DNA of 50,395 nt from Bacteroidales bacterium (GCA_003559855.1 PWJZ01000090.1:1-50395); one strand, 5' to 3'. Shown: positions 1-8,873, counted from the first letter of the stretch. Notes: a model not told the origin generated them from the letters alone. Numbers and translations are program-made.

Positions 1-240
1 GTGCGGGACAGCAATCAAGCCCAAACAATGCGGCCACCCGCCCTGCGATAAGGCAAGAATTGCAGCCAAAGATGGGTAAACCACTTGGGCGCAATTATAA
101 GCCTTATCGCATTCATCCCGACAAAAAGTCGGGACAGCCCGCTGTTTGGGCGGGCCGGCGCGCACGTGCTTGCAAAGGATGAATGGTGAATTGTTGTTAT
201 GATTATTAATACCCGCTATTTATAAAAGGATTTATAGAAT
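1..240. repeat. Structured GC-rich intergenic repeat with nested inverted repeats
   Basis: No convincing gene is seen at the left edge. The stretch is richer in G+C than its surroundings and has nested inverted repeats. GCCCAAACA at 19-27 pairs with TGTTTGGGC at 143-151, TGCGATAAGGC at 44-54 pairs with GCCTTATCGCA at 101-111, and a small hairpin CCCGAC/GTCGGG lies at 117-133. A 19-base piece (13-31) recurs with two mismatches at 1027-1045, on the other side of the toxin-antitoxin pair. This could be a REP/MITE-like repeat, a structured RNA or a recombination site; the family was not recognised. Confidence 0.6.
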
Positions 241-325
241 TAAAAAAACTTGTAAAGTTGTTTAACAAAGACTTTTTTATTATTTTTGTTATTAACTATT
301 TAATGCAGAGTAAAACTTTTTGTAA

Positions 326-383
326 TAATTTTGAAGTAAAATATTGTATGTCTTTAACTCAGCAATTATAAAATTGTTGAGTT
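326..383 (+). promoter_or_regulatory. Possible promoter and 12-bp palindrome ahead of the toxin-antitoxin operon
   Basis: TAATTTTG at 326-333 fits the Bacteroidota -7 element TAnnTTTG, although no good -33 element is seen; TATTTTTG at 281-288 is an alternative. At 356-383 AACTCAGCAATT and AATTGTTGAGTT form a 12-pair hairpin with one G-U pair and a 4-base loop, ending 24 bases before the antitoxin start. Type II antitoxins usually repress their own operon by binding palindromes of this sort, so an operator role is inferred. Confidence 0.35.
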
Positions 384-407
384 TATTAACATGAAAACAT
401 AACAACT

Positions 408-659
408 ATGAGAATACTAACAATAGAGCTTACAGGCAACAACTCGTTAAAAGCTTTACATTATTTGGAAAATAAAAACTTAATTAGAATTGTTAAAGAA
501 CCCGATACTAATTTATATTCTTTGCCAGGTAAACCTATAAGCGTTGAAGATTTTAAAAAATGGGTTGAATATGCCGAGAACTCACCTACAGTAAGTTTAA
601 CTGAAGCAAATCAAAGATGGGCAGGTCAAAAGGAGAAGCTCCGAAAAAATATTCCATAA
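408..659 (+). CDS. Putative antitoxin of a ParE/RelE-type toxin-antitoxin pair
   Basis: An 83-residue protein that is likely the antitoxin of a type II pair, because its 3' end overlaps a gene reading as a ParE-family toxin by 43 bases. The N-terminal part is a compact alpha/beta segment. The C-terminal part is charged, with the motif SVEDFKKWVEYAE followed by a lysine/arginine-rich tail, as expected for an antitoxin toxin-wrapping region. Small proteins of this kind precede RelE/ParE toxins in many Bacteroidota. No DNA-binding fold was recognised with certainty. The ATG start follows an AT-rich leader with a palindrome. The partner toxin carries a premature stop, so this antitoxin may now be solitary. 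Confidence 0.65.
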   Translation: MRILTIELTGNNSLKALHYLENKNLIRIVKEPDTNLYSLPGKPISVEDFKKWVEYAENSPTVSLTEANQRWAGQKEKLRKNIP

Positions 660-967
660 GGATAACCAAACACGCATTACAAAATATTGATTATATTACC
701 GGTTATATTGCTTATATCCGTCATGAACCTCTGAATGCTATCCGTGTTGGTGATGAAATTTTCAAGACCATCGAACGCATTGAAAAGAACCCTCTCACTT
801 TCAGAGAATGTTAAGAAATACCAACCAAAAACAAAATTTACCGAAAAGCCGTTTGCCATAGCTGGTTTGTTGTCTATAAAATAAAACCTGCTGAAATTGT
901 CATACTTGGCATTATCCACAGCCATCGTAAATCTTCAAGGATTAAAGCTTTAAGAAAGATAAAGTAG
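617..967 (+). pseudogene. ParE/RelE-family toxin interrupted by an in-frame TAA
   Basis: The frame reads as a ParE-type toxin (plasmid stabilization superfamily). The first 65 codons give the helical N-terminus with YSIRITKHALQNIDYITGYI and KTIERIEKNPLTFREC. A TAA at 812-814 stops translation. Reading on in the same frame gives 50 more codons, EIPTKNKIYRKAVCHSWFVV, YKIKPAEIVILGIIHSHR and a basic tail ending at 965-967. That is the normal C-terminal half, with the 'YRK', 'VVYKI' and 'IIHSHR' elements of the family. A single nonsense change with no frameshift therefore separates two good halves. ParE toxins act on DNA gyrase and RelE toxins on ribosomal mRNA; which applies here is unknown. The ATG used here is the first in frame; a non-ATG start nearer codon 10 is possible. 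Confidence 0.7.
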
Positions 968-1420
968 AAATAGCTGGAAAATAAAAAATCTCTTCTACTT
1001 TTTCCTTAGATAAAAAAGCAGCAAAAAATCAGGCTCAAACAATGCTTTTACACAGTGTTTAAGTGGTTGAAAGTTCTATCATTTGAAAATCTTGATGTTG
1101 TTTTTAAAACATCTGCATGCTTTCCCACTTTTCTTAGCACCTTCGCGACTCTTGCGGTTAGCATCGTCTTTTTTAACGGCCGGAACGCAGTAAATTGCAA
1201 AAGTAAAATCACCAATTGTCAGGGGTACGACTTGAAACCCTGCCCCGACAATACATATTGATCTCAACAAATGATACTCTTGTTTTTACAATTTCTTACA
1301 TCAAAACTCCTGGTATTTGCTGAAACCGTTAAATTTGCTTTTTTATTTTCGATTAATGTTTCCTGGTTTTATATTAATTTCACGGAAATTATATTTTTGT
1401 AAAACCACAACAGAAAAAAA
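968..1420. other. Intergenic region with degenerate repeats
   Basis: No gene is supported. At 1027-1045 lies a near copy (17/19) of 13-31, and its CTCAAACAATG forms an imperfect hairpin with CAGTGTTTAAG. Around 1133-1170, read on the minus strand, the sequence resembles the 'accgcaa-gagtcgcgaag' type of intergenic repeat seen in many Bacteroidota. Short reading frames here on both strands look like by-products of that repeat. Confidence 0.5.
1392..1399 (+). promoter_or_regulatory. Possible -7 promoter element for the Lnb-like gene
   Basis: TATTTTTG matches the Bacteroidota -7 consensus TAnnTTTG and ends 21 bases before the ATG at 1421. No clear TTTG was found 19-21 bases upstream, so the call is weak. 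Confidence 0.3.
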
Positions 1421-2668
1421 ATGTCAAGTTTATTTAATTCTGAATTATCAAAAAAAGGATTCACATTCATTTTGATTTTTTTTTGTTATGCAGTTGTTGT
1501 TGCCAATGGCGGCAACAGCAATATAGTTCTTTCGGATAAGGCAGAATTAACCATGCTTACTGCCACGCCTGGTGAGGATTTATATTCTGTTTTCGGGCAC
1601 AGCGCATTGCGTGTTAACGATCCCGAAAACAATATTGACCTGGTATATAATTACGGAACATTTGACTTTGATACGCCCAACTTTTACTTGAAATTTGTTC
1701 GCGGACGTTTGATGTACAAGTTGTCGGTTAGTACTTACAAATATTATGAGCCGTCGTACCGCCGTGAGGGGCGTGCTATATATGAGCAAGTTCTCGAACT
1801 TAACCGGCAGGAAAAACAAAGGATATTCGAATTTTTACAGGAAAATGCATTACCTGAGAACAGGTATTACCGGTACGATTTTTTTTACGACAATTGTGCA
1901 ACGCGTATCAGGGACGTAATTGATGATCATGTAGCGGTAGAATGGTATGAGGATCCTTATGATATTGATCGCAGGTCGTTTCGTCAATTGCTGGCACCAT
2001 ACCTTGAAAACATGCCTTGGAGCAAGTTCGGGATTGACATAGCTCTCGGTTTGCCGGCTGATAAAGTTGCAACACGTTACGAATATATGTTTCTGCCCGA
2101 CGAGATGTTTATTGCTTTTGCCATGGCAAAAATGGCCGACGGCAGACCGCTGGTCGGCGAACATCGTGTGCTGCTCGAAAAAGGATGGCCCCACCAGCCA
2201 CCACACCCTATAAACCCTAAACTTGTGTGCTGGCTGATATTCGCCATAGGAATATTCAGTATGTTAAACAAATACAGTGCCCGCATTTTTGATATGCTCT
2301 TTTTTACCGCATTGTGCATCAACGGACTGCTTATAATATTTCTGTGGTTCGTCTCCGAACATGAGGCTGCAAACAGCAACATGAACCTTTTATGGTCTTT
2401 GCCAACCCATATCTGCTTTTTCTACAAATATCATTTCAGAACAATAAACAACTTTTCAAGATGGTATTTTAAATTTGTAATGTTATTGTCGGCATTGCTG
2501 ATATTGTTTTGGCAATGGATACCCCAGGGGTTTAACCCGGCTTTTTTCCCGCTTGTATTACTGGTTTTTGTAAAATCTGTTCCGCCTGCTCTAAATATTG
2601 ATCTGACCGGTTTAATTTATTCTCTTTTTGTGGAGAAAAAGAAAAAAGCATCATCATCAGAAAATTAG
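1421..2668 (+). CDS. Lnb-type lipoprotein N-acyltransferase-like protein (DUF4105)
   Basis: A 415-residue membrane protein. Residues 1-30 are a signal or anchor segment. Residues about 40-210 form the DUF4105 periplasmic domain, with 'VFGHSALR' (His60) and 'FFYDNCATR' (Cys159), a likely Cys-His pair of a papain/NlpC-like fold. Residues about 255-400 hold roughly five hydrophobic helices, the layout reported for the Bacteroidota Lnb family. By family knowledge, Lnb-type proteins N-acylate lipoproteins in bacteria lacking classical Lnt; assigning that activity here is inference. It is followed, after a 351-base gap, by gldE and the lipoprotein gene gldD. Transcription is probably independent. 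Confidence 0.75.
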   Translation: MSSLFNSELSKKGFTFILIFFCYAVVVANGGNSNIVLSDKAELTMLTATPGEDLYSVFGHSALRVNDPENNIDLVYNYGTFDFDTPNFYLKFVRGRLMYKLSVSTYKYYEPSYRREGRAIYEQVLELNRQEKQRIFEFLQENALPENRYYRYDFFYDNCATRIRDVIDDHVAVEWYEDPYDIDRRSFRQLLAPYLENMPWSKFGIDIALGLPADKVATRYEYMFLPDEMFIAFAMAKMADGRPLVGEHRVLLEKGWPHQPPHPINPKLVCWLIFAIGIFSMLNKYSARIFDMLFFTALCINGLLIIFLWFVSEHEAANSNMNLLWSLPTHICFFYKYHFRTINNFSRWYFKFVMLLSALLILFWQWIPQGFNPAFFPLVLLVFVKSVPPALNIDLTGLIYSLFVEKKKKASSSEN

Positions 2669-3019
2669 AGTTGGGCTATTGTTTCGGTGGTTAATTTACC
2701 ACAGAATAACAGGTAGTTATGCACAGTGTAACAAAAAGAATAATATCAGAATGATTTAAGTAACTTGAGTGTATACTTGTTTCTTTCTCTGCGCAACTTT
2801 ATGAACGACTCTGAGTGATACGGATGGTTAATATTTCTTTACCATAGTTTCATGGCTAACGTAAAAGTAATAAATGAGTCCTGAATTTAATATACTTTAT
2901 AAAAGATTTTTTGTATTGGTATTTATTAATTAAAATTTTATTTGAACACCAGTGATTTAATTGAAAAAGGTTGCATTAAAAATTATTAAATTTGCATACA
3001 TAATAAACTATTAATTAAC
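2669..3019. other. Intergenic region, no gene seen
   Basis: AT-rich spacer between the Lnb-like gene and gldE. No reading frame or strong hairpin is supported. The only regulatory candidate is the -7-like box at 2987-2994. Confidence 0.4.
2987..2994 (+). promoter_or_regulatory. Possible -7 promoter element for gldE
   Basis: TAAATTTG matches TAnnTTTG exactly. A transcript starting about 7 bases downstream would have a leader of only about 18 bases before the TTG start at 3020. A convincing -33 element at 19-21 bases is missing. Confidence 0.35.
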
Positions 3020-4366
3020 TTGGAAGACACGTCTGATTTATTTTTATTCATTTTACAGGGTCCTGTCTTATCTTTTCATGGATTATCACCGGGGATTATT
3101 ACGGGCTTTGCCCTGATATTGCTATTGCTTTTTTTTTCAGCGATGGTTTCAGGATCGGAGGTAGCTTTTTTTTCGTTGAAAACCAAGGAGATTGATGTTT
3201 TAAGAGAAAAAGGCACTCTGAATTCAAAACGTTTGCTCGGCTTGCTCGAGCGTCCGAAACGTTTGCTTGCAACAATATTGATAGCAAATAATTTTTTAAA
3301 TATTGCTGTAATTATTTTATCGTTTTTTGTTAGCCGCAGGTTAGCCTTATTATTTGATTTTACCTTTCATCCCCTAGTAGCATTTATTTTACAGGTTATC
3401 TTGATTACATTTATTATCCTTTTGTTTGCTGAGGTTTTACCCAAGATCTATGCGGCACAATATCCTATGCGTTTTGCCGGCTTTATGACAGCTCCGCTTA
3501 TTTTTTGCCGGAAACTTTTTTACCCTTTCAGCTCACTACTGATAAAATCAACAAATTTTATTGATAACAGGCTTGCAAAAAATAACCGGAGCATTAGCAT
3601 GAAAGAATTGTCGCATGCATTGGAAATAGCATCTGATGAAAAAACATCGGAGGAAGATAAAAAGATATTACGGGGCATAGTTCAGTTTGGCAATATTTAT
3701 GCCCGTGAAATTATGAGACCTCGCATGGATGTGGTTTCGGTTGAATTCAACACGACTTTTGACAAGCTTTTGGAAATCATTGCAGGAGCAGGATACAGCA
3801 GAATACCGGTTTACAGGGAAAATTTCGATAATGTAACCGGTGTACTCTATATCAAAGACCTTTTACCCTATCTTGATAAAAAAGAAAAAAAATTCAAGTG
3901 GCAAAAGCTCCTGCGAAATTGCTTTTTTGTTCCGGAAAGCAAAAAGATCAGTGATCTTTTGAAGGAATTTCAGGAAAAAAAAATCCATCTAGCCGTAGTT
4001 GTCGATGAATATGGCGGCACATCAGGCATAATTACACTTGAGGATATCATTGAAGAAATTGTCGGAGAAATTACCGATGAGTTTGATATTGAAGAATCCA
4101 TATATTCAAAAATCGATGATTCCAATTATGTTTTTGAAGGGAAGACCTTGCTAAACGACTTTTGTAAGATCACAGGCGTAAAATATGAAGATTTTGAGCT
4201 CATAAAGGGTGATGCCGATACCCTGGCAGGCTTGATCCTTGAAATAAAAAAAGAGCTGCCGCGACGCGGTGAAAAAATTAACTTCAAAAATATGGAGTTT
4301 GCAATCGAAGCAGTTGACCAGAGAAGAATAAAACGTATAAAAGTAAAAATCAAAAAACAGCAGTAA
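3020..4366 (+). CDS. gldE: Gliding motility-associated protein GldE (CNNM/CBS-domain membrane protein)
   Basis: A 448-residue protein of the CorC/HlyC (TlyC) family. Residues about 20-195 are the DUF21/CNNM membrane domain with four hydrophobic segments and the 'MVSGSEVAFFSL' signature. Residues about 205-330 carry a CBS pair including 'IMRPRMDVVSV' and 'VVVDEYGGTSGIITLEDI'. Residues about 345-445 are the CorC_HlyC transporter-associated domain. The identity as GldE rests on the family and on GldD lying next downstream, a pairing known from Flavobacterium. No ATG suits the N-terminus: the next in-frame Met lies inside the first membrane helix. A TTG start at 3020 is therefore used. GldE is thought to support gliding / type IX secretion assembly, and in some species partly replaces GldD function. 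Confidence 0.85.
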   Translation: MEDTSDLFLFILQGPVLSFHGLSPGIITGFALILLLLFFSAMVSGSEVAFFSLKTKEIDVLREKGTLNSKRLLGLLERPKRLLATILIANNFLNIAVIILSFFVSRRLALLFDFTFHPLVAFILQVILITFIILLFAEVLPKIYAAQYPMRFAGFMTAPLIFCRKLFYPFSSLLIKSTNFIDNRLAKNNRSISMKELSHALEIASDEKTSEEDKKILRGIVQFGNIYAREIMRPRMDVVSVEFNTTFDKLLEIIAGAGYSRIPVYRENFDNVTGVLYIKDLLPYLDKKEKKFKWQKLLRNCFFVPESKKISDLLKEFQEKKIHLAVVVDEYGGTSGIITLEDIIEEIVGEITDEFDIEESIYSKIDDSNYVFEGKTLLNDFCKITGVKYEDFELIKGDADTLAGLILEIKKELPRRGEKINFKNMEFAIEAVDQRRIKRIKVKIKKQQ

Positions 4367-4772
4367 AAATTATTTGTTGACAAACAATAAATGTGAATAG
4401 GTTGCGATTATTTTAATGAATGAAACCTTCATTTACTAAGGTCTAAAAAGCAGATGAATAATATTGACAAGTGATGCGTAATTTAATGATTGTGTAATTA
4501 AGATAATGAGTCAACAGGTTGAAAGGTTATAAGTTAAAAGCTTTAAGCTTATAGGTTGTCGATTACCGGCTACTCTTCACCCGTTACTCTTTGCCCGTTT
4601 CAATGACATCAGAATTGATAATATGAGTTTTAACAAATATATATTATTAAAATTCAGAACATTAAATAAATTCTATTCGGGTCGGATTACATAATTATGA
4701 TGTTTGATTAATGGAAGCTGTTTTCGGAAAACCATAAAACAGTTTATGTTTTGTAAAAAGGGATGTTTTATA
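4367..4772. other. Intergenic region between gldE and gldD with dispersed repeats
   Basis: No gene is seen. The gap holds a 32-base sequence (4487-4518) that recurs inverted at 46274-46305. Around 4560-4600 it has repeated 'acccgttactc/gcccgtt' units related to the inverted repeat at 6908-6947. These look like dispersed intergenic repeats separating two genes that are usually close together. Confidence 0.5.
4487..4518 (+). repeat. 32-bp dispersed repeat, copy 1
   Basis: Identical over 32 bases to the reverse complement of 46274-46305, about 42 kb away. It contains the core TAATTAAGATAATGAGTCAA. The flanks are only weakly similar, so this is probably a short dispersed element rather than a gene duplication. 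Confidence 0.8.
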
Positions 4773-5366
4773 ATGCAAAATCGACTTACAATACTTTTAT
4801 TTTTATTTTTTAGTTTGCCGTTAATTTTCGTTTCATGCGATTCTGATTACAGTCCGAAGCGTCGTGGTTTTTTCAGGATCGATTTGCCTGAAAAAGCCTA
4901 TCATCAGTTTGACACTACTTATCCTTATTTTTTCGAATATCCTGTATATGGTCATATACTACCTGACGAAAGAAAAAGTTCAGAGCCTTACTGGATTGAT
5001 CTGGATTTTCCGCGTTTTGATGCGACCGTTCATATCACTTATAAGCCGGTATCAGGCATGAAAGAAAATTTAAATGAATATACTGAAGATGCAAGAAGCT
5101 TCACCAATAAACAGATACCAAAGGCCACTGCAATAAACGAAGAGCTTGTCATGATCCCCGAAACATCCGTATATGGCATGGTTTATTATATAGAAGGAAC
5201 GGAAGTAGCTTCAACAATCCAGTTTTTTGTAACCGATAGTGTTGATCATTTTTTAAGGGGAGCTTTATATTTTAATATTACACCCAATAACGACAGTCTT
5301 GCCCCGGTAATAGATTTTCTGAAAGAAGATATTGACTATCTGATCAAAACTCTTCGCTGGCAATAG
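4773..5366 (+). CDS. gldD: Gliding motility lipoprotein GldD
   Basis: A 197-residue lipoprotein when started at the ATG at 4773, which puts a signal peptide directly at the N-terminus. The frame is open to an ATG at 4704, but that extension would place a polar stretch before the signal. The lipobox-like segment ends 'LIFVSC' with Cys22 as the acylated residue. The conserved GldD features follow: 'KRRGFFRIDLPEKAY', 'YPYFFEYPVYGHI' and 'WIDLDFPRFDATVHITY'. GldD is an outer-membrane-associated lipoprotein needed for gliding and type IX secretion in Flavobacterium. The type IX-sorted protein at 30.6-34.3 kb fits such a system. It ends 30 bases from the convergent pyk gene. Confidence 0.85.
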   Translation: MQNRLTILLFLFFSLPLIFVSCDSDYSPKRRGFFRIDLPEKAYHQFDTTYPYFFEYPVYGHILPDERKSSEPYWIDLDFPRFDATVHITYKPVSGMKENLNEYTEDARSFTNKQIPKATAINEELVMIPETSVYGMVYYIEGTEVASTIQFFVTDSVDHFLRGALYFNITPNNDSLAPVIDFLKEDIDYLIKTLRWQ

Positions 5367-5395
5367 GCTTTTTTTATATACGTTCAGGGCATATT

Positions 5396-6802
5396 TTACG
5401 ACAGCATATTTTTAACTGTACTTATTTCTACAAATGAGGGTCCGGCTTTTTTGCCGAAATTACCTGCCAGCAGCGCTATAAGGTCATTGTATCGTACTTC
5501 CTTGATTTCAAACAAATTATTAAGTGTGGCGCGGATAAAATCTTTTTTTGATGTTTCCACATCCATATAGTCAGCTAAAACGCCAAAGATAAGCCCCAGT
5601 TCTCTCATAACTCTTTTTTCATAACTTTGGGCATATATTGGCACAGGGCCTCTGAAAGCAGCAAGATATCTCGCGGTTTTTCCCGTGTCGGTATCGGTAA
5701 TTATTGCTTTTGTCTTAAGCTTGTCATAAGCATTGACAGCGGTTTTTGAAAGGAACACCGAGATCTCATTATCGTGTGGCAACACTTTATGTTCGCGTAT
5801 AAATGGTATATTAGCTTCAGCTTCGATAATTGTTTTGGTCATCATCTGAACTGCTTCAACCGGATATTTGCCATAGGCCGTTTCACCGCTGAGCATAATT
5901 GCATCGGTACCGGTAAACACGGCATTTGCTATATCAGTAACTTCGGCACGTGTTGGCCGAGGGTTTTTTATCATACTGTGCAATACCTGTGTGGCTATTA
6001 TTACGGCTTTTTTGTTACGCATACATTTCTTAACAAGATTGCGCTGAATAACGGGTATTTTCTCTGCAGGAATCTCTATTGCCAGATCCCCCCGTGCTAC
6101 CATTATTCCGTAAACATTTTTTAAAATTTCATCTATATTGTTAATGCCTTGCTGATTTTCTATCTTGGCAATTATCTTTATTTTGCTGTTATGACGATCA
6201 AGGATTTTTTGTATTTCCATCACATCTTCACTGGAACGAACAAATGAATGTGCTATAAAATCAATATCATGTCTGATAGCAAAATCAATATATTCACGGT
6301 CTTTATCCGACAGGGCGGGAAGTCTGACCGGTATACCGGGCAGGTTAACGCTTTTTCGGGGTTCTATAATACCGCTGTTTTCTGTTTTACATACCAAGTA
6401 TGAAGGGTGTTTCTCAACCACAGTCAGGGAAATATCACCATCGTCAATTAAAATTTTTCCGCCGGTTTCAATATCTTTGGCAATGTCTTTATATGTTACG
6501 TAAAGGTTGCGGTTTCGTGAATGCCCGCCCGGCTCGCCGCTTATGTTGATAAGATCATCTTTATTTACCCTTATATCGTCGCCTTTTGAGGTCCGGATCT
6601 CAGGTCCTTTTGTGTCAAGCAACATTGGAATTTTGTTGCTTACCTGCTTTACATTACGAACAGCCTTTAAAGTATTTTCCGGCGTCTGATGAGCCGTATT
6701 AAACCTAACGGCATTCATTCCCGCCTTATACAAACGTTCAAGAAAGTCAACCTCACAATTGATGTCGGATATCGTTGCTACAATTTTTGTCAGTTTTTTC
6801 AT
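5396..6802 (-). CDS. pyk: Pyruvate kinase
   Basis: A 468-residue glycolytic enzyme converting phosphoenolpyruvate and ADP to pyruvate and ATP. The barrel motifs are in order: 'AVRFNTAH' (the Arg33/Asn35 substrate and metal site), 'LLDTKGPEIRTS', 'IIAKIENQQG' (catalytic Lys), 'VARGDLAIEIP', 'RPTRAEVTDIANAV' and 'MLSGETAYGKYP'. The C-terminal regulatory domain is present. The first motif reads FNTAH where many family members have LNFSH. The length matches the family. The protein would supply pyruvate for the acetate branch encoded by pta-ackA nearby. It is separated from the upstream S41 protease gene by 169 bases with a small inverted repeat. Confidence 0.93.
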   Translation of the reverse strand: MKKLTKIVATISDINCEVDFLERLYKAGMNAVRFNTAHQTPENTLKAVRNVKQVSNKIPMLLDTKGPEIRTSKGDDIRVNKDDLINISGEPGGHSRNRNLYVTYKDIAKDIETGGKILIDDGDISLTVVEKHPSYLVCKTENSGIIEPRKSVNLPGIPVRLPALSDKDREYIDFAIRHDIDFIAHSFVRSSEDVMEIQKILDRHNSKIKIIAKIENQQGINNIDEILKNVYGIMVARGDLAIEIPAEKIPVIQRNLVKKCMRNKKAVIIATQVLHSMIKNPRPTRAEVTDIANAVFTGTDAIMLSGETAYGKYPVEAVQMMTKTIIEAEANIPFIREHKVLPHDNEISVFLSKTAVNAYDKLKTKAIITDTDTGKTARYLAAFRGPVPIYAQSYEKRVMRELGLIFGVLADYMDVETSKKDFIRATLNNLFEIKEVRYNDLIALLAGNFGKKAGPSFVEISTVKNMLS

Positions 6803-6907
6803 CGGTTAATGTTTTTAATTTCTAAACGGGAAAAAGCATAATGTTCCAACACACTGCCTTATTTACAGGGCGCTAAAAATGTTTTCTCTTAATACTGTAA
6901 ACCATCA

Positions 6908-6947
6908 ACGGGTAACAGGTAAAATCCTTAATATACCCGTTACCCGT
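6908..6947. repeat. Inverted repeat of the 'acgggtaac' type
   Basis: ACGGGTAAC at 6908-6916 is repeated inverted as GTTACCCGT at 6939-6947, a 9-pair stem with a 22-base loop between pyk and the S41 protease gene. Related 'acccgttac' words occur near 4578. No T-tract follows, so it is not called a terminator. Confidence 0.5.
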
Positions 6948-6971
6948 CACTTTTCACTATTCTGAGATCTG

Positions 6972-8666
6972 TTAATTCCTGTGTAAATCCTCTGTATCGG
7001 CAGCCGACAGGATATTGTCGTATTTCTCTTCATCATAAAGCACTTCAATGGCTTTGGCGATGATCCTGTCTTCAGACAATGATGCTTCTACGCGTCCACG
7101 CTGGTAATAATAACGCGGTACGATCTCAAGCAGTAAAAGTCGTTCGATCTCATCGCGGAATATTTCAAGGTCCTGGCTTTTTTTATCGGATATCAAGGTT
7201 TGAAATTCCGAAACGTGTCCTTTAAAGTATTCATAATACTCATCTTTCTTCAATGCTTCTTTTAGTTCTCTTAGCTTCTTTTCACTTTCATTTTCATATT
7301 CGTAATCCTTGTCGGAGATGAAGTCAAGGAAATCGTTGTATATTGCGGATGTTATTTCGAAGTCTTTTGCATTGGCTATTTCAGGATTGTTTCTGTGGAA
7401 CTTTGTTGCGAAATTGAATATCAGGAATTCTGTCAGCAAGGCTTTCGATATATTGCTCAATACAGGCGGTTCTATTTTAACATCAGGTTCAATGCCGCCG
7501 CCGTCATAAACGACCCTGCCATCTTTGGTTTCAAAAGGGGTTTTAAGTGAATCGGGTATTCTTGATACACTGCCGTCATCATGCCTGACGGCATAGTCTA
7601 TAGCCTGTATGCTTCTGCCGCTTGGAATAAGATATTCGGCAACAGTAACTTTTAGTTGTGTGTTATAGCTAAGTGGAATTATGTTTTGCACCAATCCTTT
7701 GCCAAAAGTCCTTTCGCCCATTATAACTCCCCTGTCGTAGTCTTGTAATGCGCCGGCAACAATTTCGGAGGCTGAGGCGCTTTGTCTGTTGACAAGGATT
7801 ACCAGCGGAATTTCCGGATCAACGGGATGATTGAGTGTATGATGAGTAGTGTTGCGTTCTTCAAGACGTCCCCTTGTGCTGACAATTTTATTATTCCTTT
7901 CAATAAACAGGTTTGTTATGTTAACGGCTTCATTTAACAGCCCGCCGCCATTGTCGCGAATATCAAGAATAATGCGTTCTATACCATGATTTTCGCGCAG
8001 GTCGTTAAAAGCTTCGCGCACTTCCCTGCCTGCATTTTGTGTGAAATTGGTTAGCTTTATGTAACCGGTTTTATTCTCCAGAACGCCGTAATAGGGTATG
8101 TTATCTATTCTGATAACCTCGCGTTTTATCGAAACCCTGAAAGGTTCAGGTTCATTTTCGCGGCTGATAAGCATTTCAACAGTAGTGCCGGGCTGCCCCT
8201 TCAATATATTGGCAATCTCTTCTGAAGTACGACTCATGGCAGATTGATTGTTTATCTCAAGTATGACGTCTCCGGCTTTCAAACCCGCCTCATGAGCAGG
8301 AAAACCTTCATAGGGCTCGGTTATGACTATCTTTGAATCACGCATGCCAACCAATGCACCTATGCCCCCGTACTGACCAGTGGTCATCAAACGGTAATCC
8401 TCTATCTCCGACTCAGAAATAAAATTGGTGTAAGGATCAAGCGTATTCAACATTTCATTTATGCCCGCCTGAAAAAGCTCTGACGTATTTATCTCCTCAA
8501 TATAGTTTATATAAAGCTCCCTGTAAAGTGTCGCAAATATGTCGAAATGTTTGGCTATCTCAAAATCCTTGCCGCCAAAACCACCCGACATTAATAAAAC
8601 CAAAACCAACGATACGGATACTATAAACTTCTTTATATTGCTTTTTGATTTGAATATGGTTTTCAT
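6972..8666 (-). CDS. Carboxy-terminal processing protease, S41 family (CtpA/Prc-like)
   Basis: A 564-residue periplasmic serine protease. Residues 1-30 are a signal or anchor segment. Residues about 90-180 form a PDZ domain ('GGIGALVG', 'GLKAGDVILEINNQ'). Residues about 195-370 are the S41 catalytic domain with 'ILDIRDNGGG'. The Ser/Lys dyad is Ser298 in 'RQSASASEIV' and Lys323 in 'ERTFGKGLVQ', 25 residues apart as in E. coli Prc. The C-terminal 150 residues are helical and charged. Such proteases trim C-termini of periplasmic proteins; the substrate is unknown. It lies downstream of yidD on the same strand with a 207-base gap. Confidence 0.9.
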   Translation of the reverse strand: MKTIFKSKSNIKKFIVSVSLVLVLLMSGGFGGKDFEIAKHFDIFATLYRELYINYIEEINTSELFQAGINEMLNTLDPYTNFISESEIEDYRLMTTGQYGGIGALVGMRDSKIVITEPYEGFPAHEAGLKAGDVILEINNQSAMSRTSEEIANILKGQPGTTVEMLISRENEPEPFRVSIKREVIRIDNIPYYGVLENKTGYIKLTNFTQNAGREVREAFNDLRENHGIERIILDIRDNGGGLLNEAVNITNLFIERNNKIVSTRGRLEERNTTHHTLNHPVDPEIPLVILVNRQSASASEIVAGALQDYDRGVIMGERTFGKGLVQNIIPLSYNTQLKVTVAEYLIPSGRSIQAIDYAVRHDDGSVSRIPDSLKTPFETKDGRVVYDGGGIEPDVKIEPPVLSNISKALLTEFLIFNFATKFHRNNPEIANAKDFEITSAIYNDFLDFISDKDYEYENESEKKLRELKEALKKDEYYEYFKGHVSEFQTLISDKKSQDLEIFRDEIERLLLLEIVPRYYYQRGRVEASLSEDRIIAKAIEVLYDEEKYDNILSAADTEDLHRN

Positions 8667-8873
8667 TTTTCAGTTATTTATATTATTTGTATTAAAATAT
8701 TACTCTTTTTGCTCAATCAGATAATTTTATTCGTATAAAATATATTTAAACCCCTGATTTCTGATAATATACTTGTCAATTTTAATGTTTTTAGTTCTAA
8801 ATCAATGCCGCCCCTCATTTTTTGTTCATCTGTTTTTGTAAAATCCGGTGGATGAGGGTTTCATTTTTCAGCC

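Noticed and set aside
1055-1270. Overlapping 60-70 codon frames on both strands
   Set aside because: They coincide with a degenerate intergenic repeat ('accgcaa-gagtcgcgaag' type) and have no protein features.
4704-4772. Upstream start of gldD at 4704
   Set aside because: It adds 23 residues before the signal peptide; the ATG at 4773 places the lipobox at a normal distance.
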